NCBI RefSeq assembly: GCF_902859695.1
Contig: NZ_CADIJL010000019.1
Location: 1-64,000 of the forward strand
Source of the DNA: Achromobacter ruhlandii
GTDB taxonomy: Bacteria > Pseudomonadota > Gammaproteobacteria > Burkholderiales > Burkholderiaceae_B
Direction: 5' to 3'
DNA length: 64,000 bases
The notes below the pieces were generated by a model, which had not been told where the DNA came from, ran no database searches, and saw only the letters and a list, made by a program, of their open reading frames with translations. How positions within the stretch are numbered: the first letter of the stretch is position 1; every line of letters starts with the position of its first letter. A program made the translations under genes and the position numbers. Of the stretch, positions 8,674 to 18,496 are shown piece by piece.

Positions 8674-9443
8674 GCGCCCACCTGCGCAATGCCCGGGTCG
8701 GCGCGCGCTTCGGCGCCGCCGCCGCGCACTACGACGACCATGCCCCCGCCCAGCGCATCACCGCCGGACGGCTGGCCGACGCGATCGGCCGGCTGCCGCT
8801 GCCGCCGCATCCGCGCATCCTGGAGATCGGCTGCGGCACCGGCCTGCTGACGCGGGCGCTGGCCGCCCGGCTGGGGCCGGCGGACTGGACCGTGACCGAC
8901 ATCTCGCCCGCCATGCTGGCGCGGGCGCGACAAGGTCCGCCGCTGCCCGGCACCGCCCGCTACCAGGTGCTGGACGGCGAGCACCCCCGGGACCTGCCGG
9001 GCGGGTATGACCTGATCTGCTCCAGCCTGGCGGTGCAGTGGTTCGCCGACCTGAACGGCGGCCTGGGCCGCCTGGCCGGCCTGCTCGCGCCCGGCGGTCA
9101 CCTGGCGGTGGCGACGCTGGCCGAAGGCACGTTCGAGGAATGGCGCGCCGCCCATGACGCCGTCGGCCTGGTCGCCGCCACGCCACGCTATCCGCCGAGC
9201 GGCGCCATCCGTCCGGCCATGGCCGATCTGGCCGGTGGCGTGCACAGTGAACGGCTGATACAAGATCATCCTGACGGCCTGCATTTCCTGAAGGCGCTCA
9301 AGGGCATCGGCGCCACCACGCCCGCGCCCGGCACGGCGCCGCTGGGCCCGGCCGCATTGCGGCGGGTGCTGGCGCAGTTCGACCAACAAGGCGCCACGGT
9401 GACCTATCACCTGGCCTATGGAATCTGGAAGAAACATGACTGA
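8670..9443 (+). CDS. bioC: Malonyl-ACP O-methyltransferase
   Basis: BioC methylates the free carboxyl of malonyl-ACP so that fatty acid synthase can extend it to pimeloyl-ACP methyl ester. The 257-residue class I methyltransferase has the AdoMet motif LEIGCGTGLLTRAL, an acidic TVTDIS strand end and SSLAVQWFADL, typical of BioC. The ATG at 8670 overlaps the preceding stop (ATGA) and was preferred over an upstream in-frame start inside the hydrolase gene. It overlaps bioD by 8 bases. Confidence 0.93.
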   Translation: MSAHLRNARVGARFGAAAAHYDDHAPAQRITAGRLADAIGRLPLPPHPRILEIGCGTGLLTRALAARLGPADWTVTDISPAMLARARQGPPLPGTARYQVLDGEHPRDLPGGYDLICSSLAVQWFADLNGGLGRLAGLLAPGGHLAVATLAEGTFEEWRAAHDAVGLVAATPRYPPSGAIRPAMADLAGGVHSERLIQDHPDGLHFLKALKGIGATTPAPGTAPLGPAALRRVLAQFDQQGATVTYHLAYGIWKKHD

Positions 9444-10098
9444 CTCCCGCGCCCACGGCGTATTCGTCACCGGCACCGACACCGGCATCGGCAAGACCCT
9501 GGTCTCGGCCATCCTGGCGCGCGCCTGGCAGGCCGACTACTGGAAGCCGGTGCAGACCGGCGTGGCCGAGGAGCCGGGTGACACCGAGACTGTCGCGCGC
9601 CTGGCGCAGTTGCCGCCCGAACGCCTGCACCTGCCGGCCTACGTGCTGCAGGCGCCGCTGTCGCCGTGGGCCGCCGCGCCGCTGGAAGACGCGGTGATCG
9701 ACGCCACCGCCATCGTGCCGCCCGCCACGACCGCGCCCCTGATCGTCGAAGGGGCCGGCGGCCTGTACGTGCCGATCGACGACAGCCACATGATGATCGA
9801 CCTGATCGCGCGCCTGGGCATGCCGGTGGTGCTGGCCGCGCGCAGCGGCCTGGGCACCATCAACCACACCCTGCTCAGCCTGGAGGCGCTGCGCCGCCGC
9901 GCCATCCCGGTGCTGGGCGTGATCATGAGCGGCCCGCTGTCGGCCGGCAATCGCGAGGCGATCGAACGCTTCGGCAATGTGCGCGTGCTGGCCGAGATCC
10001 CCCCGCAGGACCGCGTCGACGCGGCCGCCGTCGAGGCGCTGGCGCGCGCCGTGCCGCCGCTGGCGGAATGCCTGGCGGCGATGCGCGCCGCCGGTTGA
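9436..10098 (+). CDS. bioD: Dethiobiotin synthetase
   Basis: BioD closes the ureido ring of dethiobiotin from diaminononanoate, CO2 and ATP. The 220-residue protein shows the P-loop GTDTGIGKT (about 10-18), YWKPVQTG with the substrate lysine, VEGAGGLYVP with its metal-binding Glu, and SGLGTINHTLLS. The start at 9436 lies inside the end of bioC behind GGAAG. bioB is not in this window, so the last step of the pathway must be encoded elsewhere. Confidence 0.96.
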   Translation: MTDSRAHGVFVTGTDTGIGKTLVSAILARAWQADYWKPVQTGVAEEPGDTETVARLAQLPPERLHLPAYVLQAPLSPWAAAPLEDAVIDATAIVPPATTAPLIVEGAGGLYVPIDDSHMMIDLIARLGMPVVLAARSGLGTINHTLLSLEALRRRAIPVLGVIMSGPLSAGNREAIERFGNVRVLAEIPPQDRVDAAAVEALARAVPPLAECLAAMRAAG

Positions 10099-10126
10099 CG
10101 GCAACGGACTGACCGCAGCGCCGCGC

Positions 10127-10891
10127 TCAGTCCCCGGCGGCGGTCCGCAGGAAGCGCTCAATGGCCGCCGCCAGCGCCAGCGGCGTTTCATTCATCGGAT
10201 AGTGCCCGGCATTGGCCAGCACCTCGACTGTCGTGCGCGGATAGCGCCGCGCATAGGTCGCGGCCATCAGCGCCGGCGTGAACACGGGATCGTGCTCGCC
10301 CACCAGGGCCAGCACCGGATGGCGGCCGTCGATGCGGTCGCTGAAATCGGTGCCAACCCACGCGGGCAGGTACGCGGCGAACGCGGCGGCCGACGAATGC
10401 GCGGCGGAATAGTCGGCCTTCCACGCCACCCATGCCGCCGGCAGGCGCCCGCCGGTGCTGCGGTCGATGATGGCGCGGCGCGCGGCCAGGTCCGCGGCCG
10501 CGCCGTCGAACAGCGCGCGCGTGGCCGGCGCCATGGCCACGCCGCCGCACGGCACCGGGGCCACCGCCACCAGCGCGCGCACCCGCTCGGGCGCCAGCGC
10601 CGCGACCCGCTCGATCGCCATGCCGCCCATCGAATGGCCCACCAGGCTGAAGCGCTCGAACCCCAACGCGTCGGCCAGCGCCAGCGCGTCGGCGGCGATC
10701 TCGTCGATCGAATGTTCGCCGGCCGCCTCGCGCATGCCGCCGTAGCCGCGGTAGTCCATGAAGACGTAGCTGAAGTCCGCGCCCGACAGCCAGGGTTCGA
10801 TCGGTTCGAAGGCGCGCGCGTCGCCGAACCAGCCGTGCAGCACGATGACAGGATGCGGGCCGTGGCCCACGCGATGGAAAGTGTTGGCCAT
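10127..10891 (-). CDS. Alpha/beta-hydrolase, function unknown
   Basis: The 254-residue cytoplasmic protein has HGWFGDARAFEP (oxyanion region), GHSMGG as nucleophile elbow, EHDPVFTP for the acid and NAGHYPMNE for the histidine, so the triad is complete. The ATG at 10889-10891 was chosen over upstream in-frame starts because GGAG stands 5 bases before it and homologues begin near the HG motif. It is convergent with bioD and divergent from an AraC regulator 124 bases away, which may control it. The substrate cannot be read from the sequence. Confidence 0.8.
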   Translation of the reverse strand: MANTFHRVGHGPHPVIVLHGWFGDARAFEPIEPWLSGADFSYVFMDYRGYGGMREAAGEHSIDEIAADALALADALGFERFSLVGHSMGGMAIERVAALAPERVRALVAVAPVPCGGVAMAPATRALFDGAAADLAARRAIIDRSTGGRLPAAWVAWKADYSAAHSSAAAFAAYLPAWVGTDFSDRIDGRHPVLALVGEHDPVFTPALMAATYARRYPRTTVEVLANAGHYPMNETPLALAAAIERFLRTAAGD

Positions 10892-11002
10892 GTCGGCTCC
10901 TGGGATCTGGCGATGCGCCGCCGGGGCGGCGGACGCGATTGGCAATGCCGACATCCTAGGCCCGGCAAAGCCGGCCCGCCTTCGATATCGGGTCATCCGC
11001 TG

Positions 11003-11008
11003 TAGAAT
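11003..11008 (+). promoter_or_regulatory. Candidate -10 of the AraC-type gene, near-leaderless
   Basis: TAGAAT (5 of 6) preceded by TG lies so close to the start codon that the predicted transcript start (about 11015) nearly coincides with the ATG at 11016. There is no convincing ribosome-binding site, which fits a leaderless or very short leader. No clear -35 was seen. Confidence 0.4.
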
Positions 11009-11015
11009 CCAGGCC

Positions 11016-11804
11016 ATGCGCAATACCCTGGTCGACCCCTACGAGGACATTCCGCGCGATGTGGTGGTGACGGCCTGCGACTACCCGGCCGGCCTGACCT
11101 TCCCGCTGCACGCCCACCGCCGCGGCCAGTTCGCCTACGCCGCGCGCGGCGCCATCAGCGTGGCCACGCCGACGGGCCGCTGGCTGGTGCCGCCGCAACG
11201 CGCCTGCTGGGTGCCGGCGGGCATGGATCACCAGATGACCATGAGCGGCGCGGTGACCATGCTCAACACCTTTCTCACCGCGCGCGCCGCGCAGGACCTG
11301 GGCCTGCCCGCCGAATGCCGGGTCCACGCCGTCTCGCCGCTGCTGCGCCACCTGCTCGATGAAGCCATCGACCTGCCCGCGCTCTACGACCTGGACGGCC
11401 GCGCCGGCAAGCTGATGGCGCTGCTGGCGGCCGAAATCGCCGCCATGCCGGCGCTGTCGCTGCACGCGCCGCTGCCCGCCGACCCGCGCCTGGCGCGCGC
11501 CTGCCGCGCGCTATGGGCGGCGCCGTCGATCACGACGGACCTTGACACGATGGCGGCCGCGGCCGGCATGAGCCGGCGCACCTTCACCCGCCAGTTCCGC
11601 GCCGAAGCCGGCATCAGCTTCGGCGCCTGGCGCCAGCAGGCCTGCCTGCTGGCCGCCATCGAGCGCCTGAGCCAGGGCCAGCCCGTCACCCGCGTCGCGC
11701 TGGACCTGGGCTACGCCAGCGCGAGCGCCTTCACCAGCGCGTTCCGGCGCGCGCTGGGCCAGGCGCCCAGTGCCTACCTGGCCTCGAACGGCCGCGCCGC
11801 CTGA
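11016..11804 (+). CDS. AraC-family transcriptional regulator
   Basis: The 262-residue protein has an N-terminal cupin-like sensing domain (LHAHRRGQFAYAARG, with a CWVPAGMDH strand) and a C-terminal double helix-turn-helix: MAAAAGMSRRTFTRQFRAE then VALDLGYASASAFTSAFRR and the closing GQAPSAYL. This layout is that of the many AraC proteins that control a neighbouring divergent gene, here the alpha/beta-hydrolase. The effector is unknown. The ORF is open upstream of 11016; the chosen ATG matches the usual N-terminus of this subfamily. Confidence 0.88.
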   Translation: MRNTLVDPYEDIPRDVVVTACDYPAGLTFPLHAHRRGQFAYAARGAISVATPTGRWLVPPQRACWVPAGMDHQMTMSGAVTMLNTFLTARAAQDLGLPAECRVHAVSPLLRHLLDEAIDLPALYDLDGRAGKLMALLAAEIAAMPALSLHAPLPADPRLARACRALWAAPSITTDLDTMAAAAGMSRRTFTRQFRAEAGISFGAWRQQACLLAAIERLSQGQPVTRVALDLGYASASAFTSAFRRALGQAPSAYLASNGRAA

Positions 11805-11824
11805 AACAACCGGGGCCGTCCCAC

Positions 11825-12664
11825 TCAGGTCTCGTAGGCGATGCGGTAGCCGTCGCCCTGGCGCGCGATACGGGCAAAGCCGGGTTCGCCAAGATGCATG
11901 CCGGCGATCAGGAGTCCGTCCGCGCTGACGATGTCCAGCAGCGCCGAGCGCGTGTCGGCGGCCAGGGTCGGATCCTGGTCGAAGGCGATCGACACATCGG
12001 GGCGCGCGATCTGGATCTGCGGAAAATGCACGATGTCCCCCCAGACCAGCACACTCCGTCCGTCGGACTCGATACGGAAGCCGGAATGCCCGGCGGTATG
12101 CCCTGGCAGGGGCACCGCGTCGATGCCGGGCAGGACCTCGCGGCCCGTGAACGTGCGCATCCTGGCTCGATACGCGCCGAACACCTTGCGGGCGAACTGG
12201 AAGTTGCCGCGTGCGCGCTCGCTGGCCCGCGCGAGATTGCCATCGTCTTGCCAGAACGCCACCTCCCGCGCATGCACAACCAGCTCGGCCCGCGCAAAGA
12301 CTTCCCGCCCCGCGGCATCCAGCAATCCGCCAATGTGATCGGGATGCGCGTGGGTCAGCAGCACCGTATCGACGTCGCCGGGTTGCACGCCGGCCAGCGC
12401 CAGGTTGGCCAGGAGCTTGCCGCCCCATTGCTTGAATCCGCCCGCGCCCGCATCGATCAGCAGCGTGCGGCCCCTGCCCCGCACCAGATAGCCATTGATA
12501 TGGATGGCGCCGGGGTCGGAGACGCCCGCGTCGCGCTGCAGCCTGGCGGCATCCTCCGGGTCGATGTTGGAGAGCGATTCAAGGGCGGCGGACAGGTATC
12601 CGTCACTGATGGCGGTGATCGAAAACTCACCGATCCGCAGGCTTGGCAAGGTCATGGGTGGCAT
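11825..12664 (-). CDS. MBL-fold metallohydrolase
   Basis: A 279-residue metallo-beta-lactamase-fold hydrolase. The metal motif is complete: LTHAHPDHIGG (HxHxDH), a later His in GHTAGHSGF, Asp in VWGDIVHF and a terminal His in GMHLG. The overall pattern resembles lactonase and arylsulfatase-like members rather than antibiotic-hydrolysing enzymes. There is no signal peptide, so it is cytoplasmic. GGAGG lies 6 bases before the ATG. It is followed on the same strand by nothing and preceded by the tautomerase and an unknown gene, with which it may form a small operon facing the LysR gene at 13704. Confidence 0.85.
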   Translation of the reverse strand: MPPMTLPSLRIGEFSITAISDGYLSAALESLSNIDPEDAARLQRDAGVSDPGAIHINGYLVRGRGRTLLIDAGAGGFKQWGGKLLANLALAGVQPGDVDTVLLTHAHPDHIGGLLDAAGREVFARAELVVHAREVAFWQDDGNLARASERARGNFQFARKVFGAYRARMRTFTGREVLPGIDAVPLPGHTAGHSGFRIESDGRSVLVWGDIVHFPQIQIARPDVSIAFDQDPTLAADTRSALLDIVSADGLLIAGMHLGEPGFARIARQGDGYRIAYET

Positions 12665-12682
12665 GGCGATCCTCCAGAATGC

Positions 12683-13009
12683 TCAATGGCGCGCATGGAT
12701 GGCTCCTGCCGCATGGCCGAAGCAGCGGATGCGCGCGGTCAGCCCCGTGATGCGCAGGATGGTCTCATCCACCCCCGCCATGAAGGCCTCCATCACGGCG
12801 GGCGGGCGGAACGGTTCGAGCCGGAATTGGACTTCCGCGAACGCCGGAAGTCCGCGCCCGGGGTGCACCGCCAGGTAGATGATGTGCACGTTCTCCAGCG
12901 CCGCGCCGAGCACGTCAACGCACAGCGCTGTGCATGCCTCGGCCAACTCCGCCAGATCGCGGTCGGCCGGCATGCATGGCGCCGCGAAGAAAAATGTCAC
13001 GTTGGGCAT
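12683..13009 (-). CDS. Tautomerase-superfamily-like small protein
   Basis: The 108-residue product begins Met-Pro (MPNVTFFF), which after Met removal would expose the catalytic Pro1 of the 4-oxalocrotonate tautomerase/MIF superfamily; length and the beta-strand-rich start also fit. The track of conserved residues is weak beyond that, so the family call is tentative. An upstream in-frame start would overlap the previous gene; the MPNV start avoids it and leaves a 7-base gap. It lies 18 bases before the MBL-fold gene and 7 bases after the unknown gene, so the three probably form one transcript. Confidence 0.6.
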   Translation of the reverse strand: MPNVTFFFAAPCMPADRDLAELAEACTALCVDVLGAALENVHIIYLAVHPGRGLPAFAEVQFRLEPFRPPAVMEAFMAGVDETILRITGLTARIRCFGHAAGAIHARH

Positions 13010-13016
13010 GGCGGCG

Positions 13017-13562
13017 CTACTTCGACGCATCGCGTCCGGCCCCGCGCGCATTCGTCAGCTGTGCCGTCATCGGCGCATAGCGGTGCACGCCGGACGGCAA
13101 TGCGGGGGCTTCGATATTCGCGCCACGCGGGCACTTCGCCAGCCACCGGTGGCCGGGCGATTTGTCCAGCGCCACGGCGCGCATGGCGGCGGGCGTCAGG
13201 CCCAGCGCGACCAGCGGCTCGGCGCCGACGTCACTCACCAGCAGGGTTTCGTCCGCGGCAATGGCGGGGGCTTGCGCCAGGCCGGCATAGAGATTGCGGT
13301 GCCAGTCCGTGATGTGCGGCTGCCAGCGGGCGAAGTTGCCGCCGCCCTTCTGCCGATACTCCTCGCCGAGCAACACCTCGAGCCCGGCGATCGAATGGAC
13401 GGCGAGGTAGGTCGGGCAACCCGGGCTCAGCGCCTGAAAGCGCTGCGAGGTCTGGAAACCGCTCACGGAAATGAGCGCGGGCAGCTTTTTCAGGCTGTAG
13501 AAATCATTCCAGGCCCCTTCGCTGGCGGGGTCCGAGAAACTGCATTCGACGGTGTAGATCAT
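13017..13562 (-). CDS. Unknown protein, possibly EthD/dimeric alpha-beta-barrel fold
   Basis: I do not recognise this 181-residue protein. It starts MIYTVECSF and includes WNDFYSLKKLPALISVSGFQ, a layout seen in ferredoxin-fold dimeric barrel proteins such as EthD or small monooxygenases, and later HITDWHRNLY and a Lys/Pro-rich stretch KSPGHRWLAKCP. No signal peptide or membrane segment. It heads a likely three-gene operon with the tautomerase-like and MBL-fold genes, divergent from a LysR regulator 141 bases away, which suggests catabolism of a small organic compound. Confidence 0.6.
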   Translation of the reverse strand: MIYTVECSFSDPASEGAWNDFYSLKKLPALISVSGFQTSQRFQALSPGCPTYLAVHSIAGLEVLLGEEYRQKGGGNFARWQPHITDWHRNLYAGLAQAPAIAADETLLVSDVGAEPLVALGLTPAAMRAVALDKSPGHRWLAKCPRGANIEAPALPSGVHRYAPMTAQLTNARGAGRDASK

Positions 13563-13703
13563 GGGTTCGGTCGCGGCCGGCCATGTTTCGTGGCCGGCGC
13601 CTTGATTGAGGTTTCATCATGGTAGGGCCGGAAAAAGACGCCATAAAACGATTTTTCGGTATGCTTCAGTGAGCAAACATCAAGGCAAACCGGAACTCGC
13701 CCC

Positions 13704-14606
13704 ATGCGCCGCAGGATTCCCAGCAATACTTCCTTAATGGCCTTCGAGGCGGCCGCCCGCCATGGCAGCTTCGCCCGCGCGGCCGACGAACTGGCCGTCA
13801 CCGAAGGCGCCATCAGCCGCCAGATCGGCCGGCTGGAAGCCTTCCTCGGCGTTCCATTGTTCGAGCGGATCGGTAACCGCGTCCGGCTGCTGCCCAACGG
13901 CGCGCGCTACGCCGACCAGGTGCGCGAACTGCTCGACCGGCTGGATCGGGACAGCCAGTACCTGATCGGGCAACAGCAGGACAGCGCCAACCTTGACATC
14001 GCCACGGTGCCCACCTTCGCCATGCGTTGGTTGATTCCCCGCCTGCCGCGATTCCAGCGGCGGCACCCGAACATCGCCGTGCATCTGGCCGAGCGCCTGG
14101 AGCCGTTTGCCCTGGCCGGCAGCGGGTTCGACGCCGCCATCCATTTCGCGCATCCGGCCTGGACTGGAATGCATACGCAGCATTTGCTCGACGAAGTGCT
14201 GATCCCCGTGTGCCATCCCGCGCTGGTGGAAGGCGACGCCGGTCCGATGGCCCTGGACGCCCTGCCGCGACTGCATCGGCGGCAGAATCCGGACGCCTGG
14301 CAGCGGTTTGCGCGGGAAACCGGCATCCCCCTGGCCAACGCGGCGCTGGGCGTGCGCTATGACCTGCATGCCATGCTGATCGAAGCGGCATTGGCCGGCC
14401 TGGGCGTGGCGCTGGTGCCGCGCCTCTACGTGGAAACCGAAATCGCCATGGGCCGGCTGGTAGCGCCATGGCCCCAGGCAAAAACCGTCTCCAAGGCCTT
14501 CTGTCTGGTGCTCCCCGAACCGTTCACCCTGAGCCCGCCCCCTATCCAGGCGTTCACCGAATGGCTAAAGGAAGAAGCGGGTAACGCGGCGGCAGCCGGG
14601 CCGTAG
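13704..14606 (+). CDS. LysR-family regulator (GcvA-like)
   Basis: A 300-residue LysR protein with winged helix at residues 8-66 (LMAFEAAARHGSFARAADEL, then AISRQIGRLEAFLGVPLFER) and a periplasmic-binding-type effector domain (FAMRWLIPRLPRFQRRHP). The FAMRWLIPRL stretch is typical of the GcvA/AmpR group. GGAA stands 8 bases before the ATG. It is divergent from the unknown/tautomerase/MBL genes and is probably their regulator. Confidence 0.88.
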   Translation: MRRRIPSNTSLMAFEAAARHGSFARAADELAVTEGAISRQIGRLEAFLGVPLFERIGNRVRLLPNGARYADQVRELLDRLDRDSQYLIGQQQDSANLDIATVPTFAMRWLIPRLPRFQRRHPNIAVHLAERLEPFALAGSGFDAAIHFAHPAWTGMHTQHLLDEVLIPVCHPALVEGDAGPMALDALPRLHRRQNPDAWQRFARETGIPLANAALGVRYDLHAMLIEAALAGLGVALVPRLYVETEIAMGRLVAPWPQAKTVSKAFCLVLPEPFTLSPPPIQAFTEWLKEEAGNAAAAGP

Positions 14607-14639
14607 GACGCCGCTCCCATCGCGCGACGGTGCCCGCCC

Positions 14640-14668
14640 AAAAAAAAGAGGGTGCCCGAAGGCACCCT
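14640..14668 (-). terminator. Rho-independent terminator of aceA
   Basis: On the minus strand an 8-bp stem AGGGTGCC/GGCACCCT closes on a stable TTCG loop and is followed by C and eight T. It lies 55 bases after the aceA stop codon. This is a textbook intrinsic terminator. Confidence 0.92.
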
Positions 14669-14723
14669 GAATCCACCCTACAACAGCACTACAACTGCAA
14701 CTGCACAATCAATCCCGTCCGGC

Positions 14724-16043
<1,320 letters not shown>

Positions 16044-16150
16044 GGTCATGCTCCTTGGTCTATGGCTGAAAAGGCAAGAAAACTTCGGGGTTGCATTGCG
16101 TGAATCGTTGGAGAAAGTCTATGCCTGTGCTGCGGAGCAATGTGGCCGCG

Positions 16151-16166
16151 CCTCTTATATAAGAGG
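16151..16166. promoter_or_regulatory. Perfect 16-bp palindrome in the aceA promoter
   Basis: CCTCTTATATAAGAGG is its own reverse complement and lies about 110 bases before the aceA start, in an unusually AT-rich island (16150-16210). Its TATATAAG core is also the best candidate for the aceA -10, so a dimeric repressor bound here would block RNA polymerase. The cognate regulator is not known from the sequence. The rest of the 322-base aceA/queF gap holds no gene. Confidence 0.6.
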
Positions 16167-16326
16167 AAAAATATTATTTATATAAATCAATAAGTTATTT
16201 CATTCATTCCGCATTACGGAACGCAATTGTCATCCGTGAAATGGCCTCGCGCGGCGGCGCAGCACGAACTTTCACATGCCGGGAGCAGCGTTTCATGATG
16301 CGAAAAATGAAGCGTTCGCAACCGCC

Positions 16327-16332
16327 TACAAT
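16327..16332 (+). promoter_or_regulatory. Candidate -10 of queF
   Basis: TACAAT (5 of 6) lies 33 bases before the chosen queF ATG. It supports a start at 16366 rather than the in-frame ATG at 16276, which lies upstream of this promoter element. No good -35 was found. Confidence 0.35.
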
Positions 16333-16365
16333 GCGGTCATCTCCACGTTTTCCGACGACCTTTCC

Positions 16366-17190
16366 ATGACGCTGTCTCACGGCCCGCTGGGCCAGAGCGT
16401 GACCTACGTCTCGCAATACGACCCCTCGCTGCTGTTCCCCATCGCCCGCGCCCACAACCGCGAGGCGCTCAACCTGGCGAGCGGGCCCCTGCCGTTCACC
16501 GGAGTCGATCTGTGGAACGCCTACGAGCTGTCCTGGCTCGACGCCAAGGGCAAGCCGCGGGTGGCGATGGCGACGTTCTCGGTGCCGGCCGACAGCCCCA
16601 ACATCATCGAGTCCAAGTCGTTCAAGCTGTACCTGAATTCGTTCAACCAGACCCGGCTGGTCAACTCGGCCGCCCTGCGCGGCCGCCTGGAGCGCGACCT
16701 GAGCGCCGCCGCCGGCGCCCCCGTGGGGCTGGACTTCATCCTGCCGCAGCGCTTTGGCGAACTGCGCATGGGCGAATTGGACGGTATCTATATAGATAAG
16801 CTCGACATCGAGATCGACACCTACGAGCCGGCGCCCGAGCTGCTGCGCACGCGCGCCGGCGAGGTGGTCGAGGAAACCCTGTGCTCGCGCCTGCTCAAAT
16901 CCAACTGCCCGGTGACCGGCCAGCCCGACTGGGCCAGCGTGCAGGTCCGCTACCGCGGCAAGCCGATAGACCGCGAGTCGCTGCTGCGCTACGTGATCTC
17001 GTTCCGCCAGCACGCCGAGTTCCACGAGCACTGCGTGGAACGCATCTTCACCGACATCATGCAGGCCTGCGCGCCCGAGCAACTGACGGTCTATGCGCGC
17101 TACACGCGGCGCGGCGGGCTGGACATCAACCCGTGGCGCAGCAACGTCGAGACGGCGCCGCCGGCTGACGTGCGCACGGTGCGCCAGTAA
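16366..17190 (+). CDS. queF: NADPH-dependent 7-cyano-7-deazaguanine reductase (type II QueF)
   Basis: QueF reduces the nitrile preQ0 to the amine preQ1 in queuosine tRNA modification. The 274-residue protein is the long, two-domain type II form: N-terminal domain with the [12 protein letters not shown] motif (82-93), then the catalytic domain with [11 protein letters not shown] (nucleophile Cys181, general acid Asp188) and FHEHCVE. The frame is open to 16276, but MTLSHGPLG at 16366 is the usual family start. It is convergent with the cytochrome c peroxidase gene. Confidence 0.95.
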   Translation: MTLSHGPLGQSVTYVSQYDPSLLFPIARAHNREALNLASGPLPFTGVDLWNAYELSWLDAKGKPRVAMATFSVPADSPNIIESKSFKLYLNSFNQTRLVNSAALRGRLERDLSAAAGAPVGLDFILPQRFGELRMGELDGIYIDKLDIEIDTYEPAPELLRTRAGEVVEETLCSRLLKSNCPVTGQPDWASVQVRYRGKPIDRESLLRYVISFRQHAEFHEHCVERIFTDIMQACAPEQLTVYARYTRRGGLDINPWRSNVETAPPADVRTVRQ

Positions 17191-17262
17191 AAACGGTCGT
17201 CGTCCGCCCCGACGCGAACGACGCCCTTCACGGGCGGCTCCCCCGACGACGCCGCCCCCTCC

Positions 17263-18267
17263 CTACTTCACGAACGGCGCCGGCCGCGGCGTGTCGTCCG
17301 CCGACGGCGGCAGCAGCGGGTACTGGATCGCCGGCTGGTCGCCCGTCAGGGTCTTCAGGAACGCCACGATCTGCGCGTTCTCGTCCGGCGTGAAGGTGCG
17401 GCCCAATTGCAGGCGGCCCATCACGTCCACCGCCTGCGTCAAGGTGGCGGCCTCGCCGTCATGGAAGTACGGATAGGTCAGCGCCACGTTGCGCAGCGTC
17501 GGCACCTTGAAGTTGAAGCGATCGGCGTCCTTGCCCGTGACGGCGGCGCGGCCCTCGGCCTTGTTGTCGGTCTGGTACGGCGCCACCAGCCCCATCTTCT
17601 GGAACGAGTTGCCACCCACCGCCACGCCGTTGTGGCACGCCACGCAGCCGCTGTTCTTGAACAACGTGTAGCCGGCCAGTTCCTGGACGGTCAGCGCCTT
17701 GTCGTCGCCCTTGAGCCACTGGTCGAAGCGCGAGTTCGGCGTCACCAGCGTTTCCTCGAAGGCGGCCAGCGCGCCCGTCACCTCGTCAATGGTGATGCCG
17801 TCCTTGCCGAACACCTGCTTGAACTCGGCGCGGTAGCCCGGAATGGAATTGAGCACCTGCACCGCCAGTTCATGGGTGGAGGCCATTTCCATCGGATTGG
17901 CGATCGGGCCGCCGGCCTGCTCGCGCAGGTCCTTGGCGCGGCCGTCCCAGAACTGGGCGATGTTCAGGCTGGAATTGAGCACCGTGGGCGAGTTGATCGA
18001 ACCCTGCTGCCACTTGTGGCCGATCGACGCCTTCAGGTTGTCCGAGCCGCCCATGCCCAGGTTGTGGCAGGAATTACAGGAGATCGCGCCCGAGCGCGAC
18101 AGGCGCGGGTCGAAGAACAGCTTCTTGCCCAGTTCCACTTTGGCCGGGTCCTTGACCACCGCCGCCTCGATCGGCTGGATCGGTTCCTGGCGAGGCGCAC
18201 CCGACGCCTGGCCCGCCCATAGCGCAATGACGACACCCGCCGCGAGCATCGCGTGCTTCTTTCTCAT
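17263..18267 (-). CDS. Dihaem cytochrome c peroxidase (CcpA/MauG family)
   Basis: This periplasmic enzyme reduces H2O2 with electrons from cytochrome c. The 334-residue protein has a signal peptide (cleavage about residue 23, ASGAP) and two haem c sites, CNSCH (64-68) and CVACH (208-212), plus the conserved FWDGRAKDLREQAGGPI loop and TLRNVALTYPYFHDG. Both haem domains are whole. The ATG at 18265-18267 follows AGGAG; an in-frame start at 18309 lacks this and would lengthen the signal. An FNR-like promoter lies upstream. Confidence 0.93.
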   Translation of the reverse strand: MRKKHAMLAAGVVIALWAGQASGAPRQEPIQPIEAAVVKDPAKVELGKKLFFDPRLSRSGAISCNSCHNLGMGGSDNLKASIGHKWQQGSINSPTVLNSSLNIAQFWDGRAKDLREQAGGPIANPMEMASTHELAVQVLNSIPGYRAEFKQVFGKDGITIDEVTGALAAFEETLVTPNSRFDQWLKGDDKALTVQELAGYTLFKNSGCVACHNGVAVGGNSFQKMGLVAPYQTDNKAEGRAAVTGKDADRFNFKVPTLRNVALTYPYFHDGEAATLTQAVDVMGRLQLGRTFTPDENAQIVAFLKTLTGDQPAIQYPLLPPSADDTPRPAPFVK

Positions 18268-18307
18268 GGCTTTCTCCTGTTGAAATAACCTTATCCTCAG
18301 CAAGGTC

Positions 18308-18349
18308 ATTACAGCGGAGCGGGCCGGCGGGCGGCTTGCGATGCGTCAA
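18308..18349 (-). promoter_or_regulatory. FNR/Anr-like promoter of the cytochrome c peroxidase gene
   Basis: TTGACGCATCGCAA (18336-18349, minus strand) matches the left FNR half-site well but the right one in only 3 of 5 bases. Its centre predicts a -10 at 18308-18313, and that window reads TGTAAT (5 of 6), the exact class II spacing. A second copy of the same degenerate pattern, TTGACCTGACGCAA, lies at 18386-18399 on the plus strand. Peroxidases of this family are commonly FNR/Anr controlled. Confidence 0.55.
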
Positions 18350-18443
18350 GGGCGCCAGCGCGCCGTCTCGCCCCGCCAAGGCCGCTTGACCTGACGCAAT
18401 CCGAACACGCCGACCTGTCGCCGCCCCATGCCCCGCCGCGGAC

Positions 18444-18495
18444 GCGTGCATCGAGCGCGTGCATCGAGCGCGTGCATCGAGCGCGGACATCGATT
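18444..18495. repeat. 13-bp tandem repeat array 1 (3 exact plus 1 diverged unit)
   Basis: Three perfect copies of GCGTGCATCGAGC (18444-18456, 18457-18469, 18470-18482) are followed by a diverged copy GCGGACATCGATT (18483-18495). It lies in the 350-base gap between the peroxidase start and the LysR stop, where no gene is seen. Confidence 0.92.
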
Positions 18496-18496
18496 C

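Noticed and set aside
13599-13686. 8-bp inverted copies GCCTTGAT and ATCAAGGC about 70 bases apart in the LysR/unknown gap
   Set aside because: Too short and too far apart to separate from chance.
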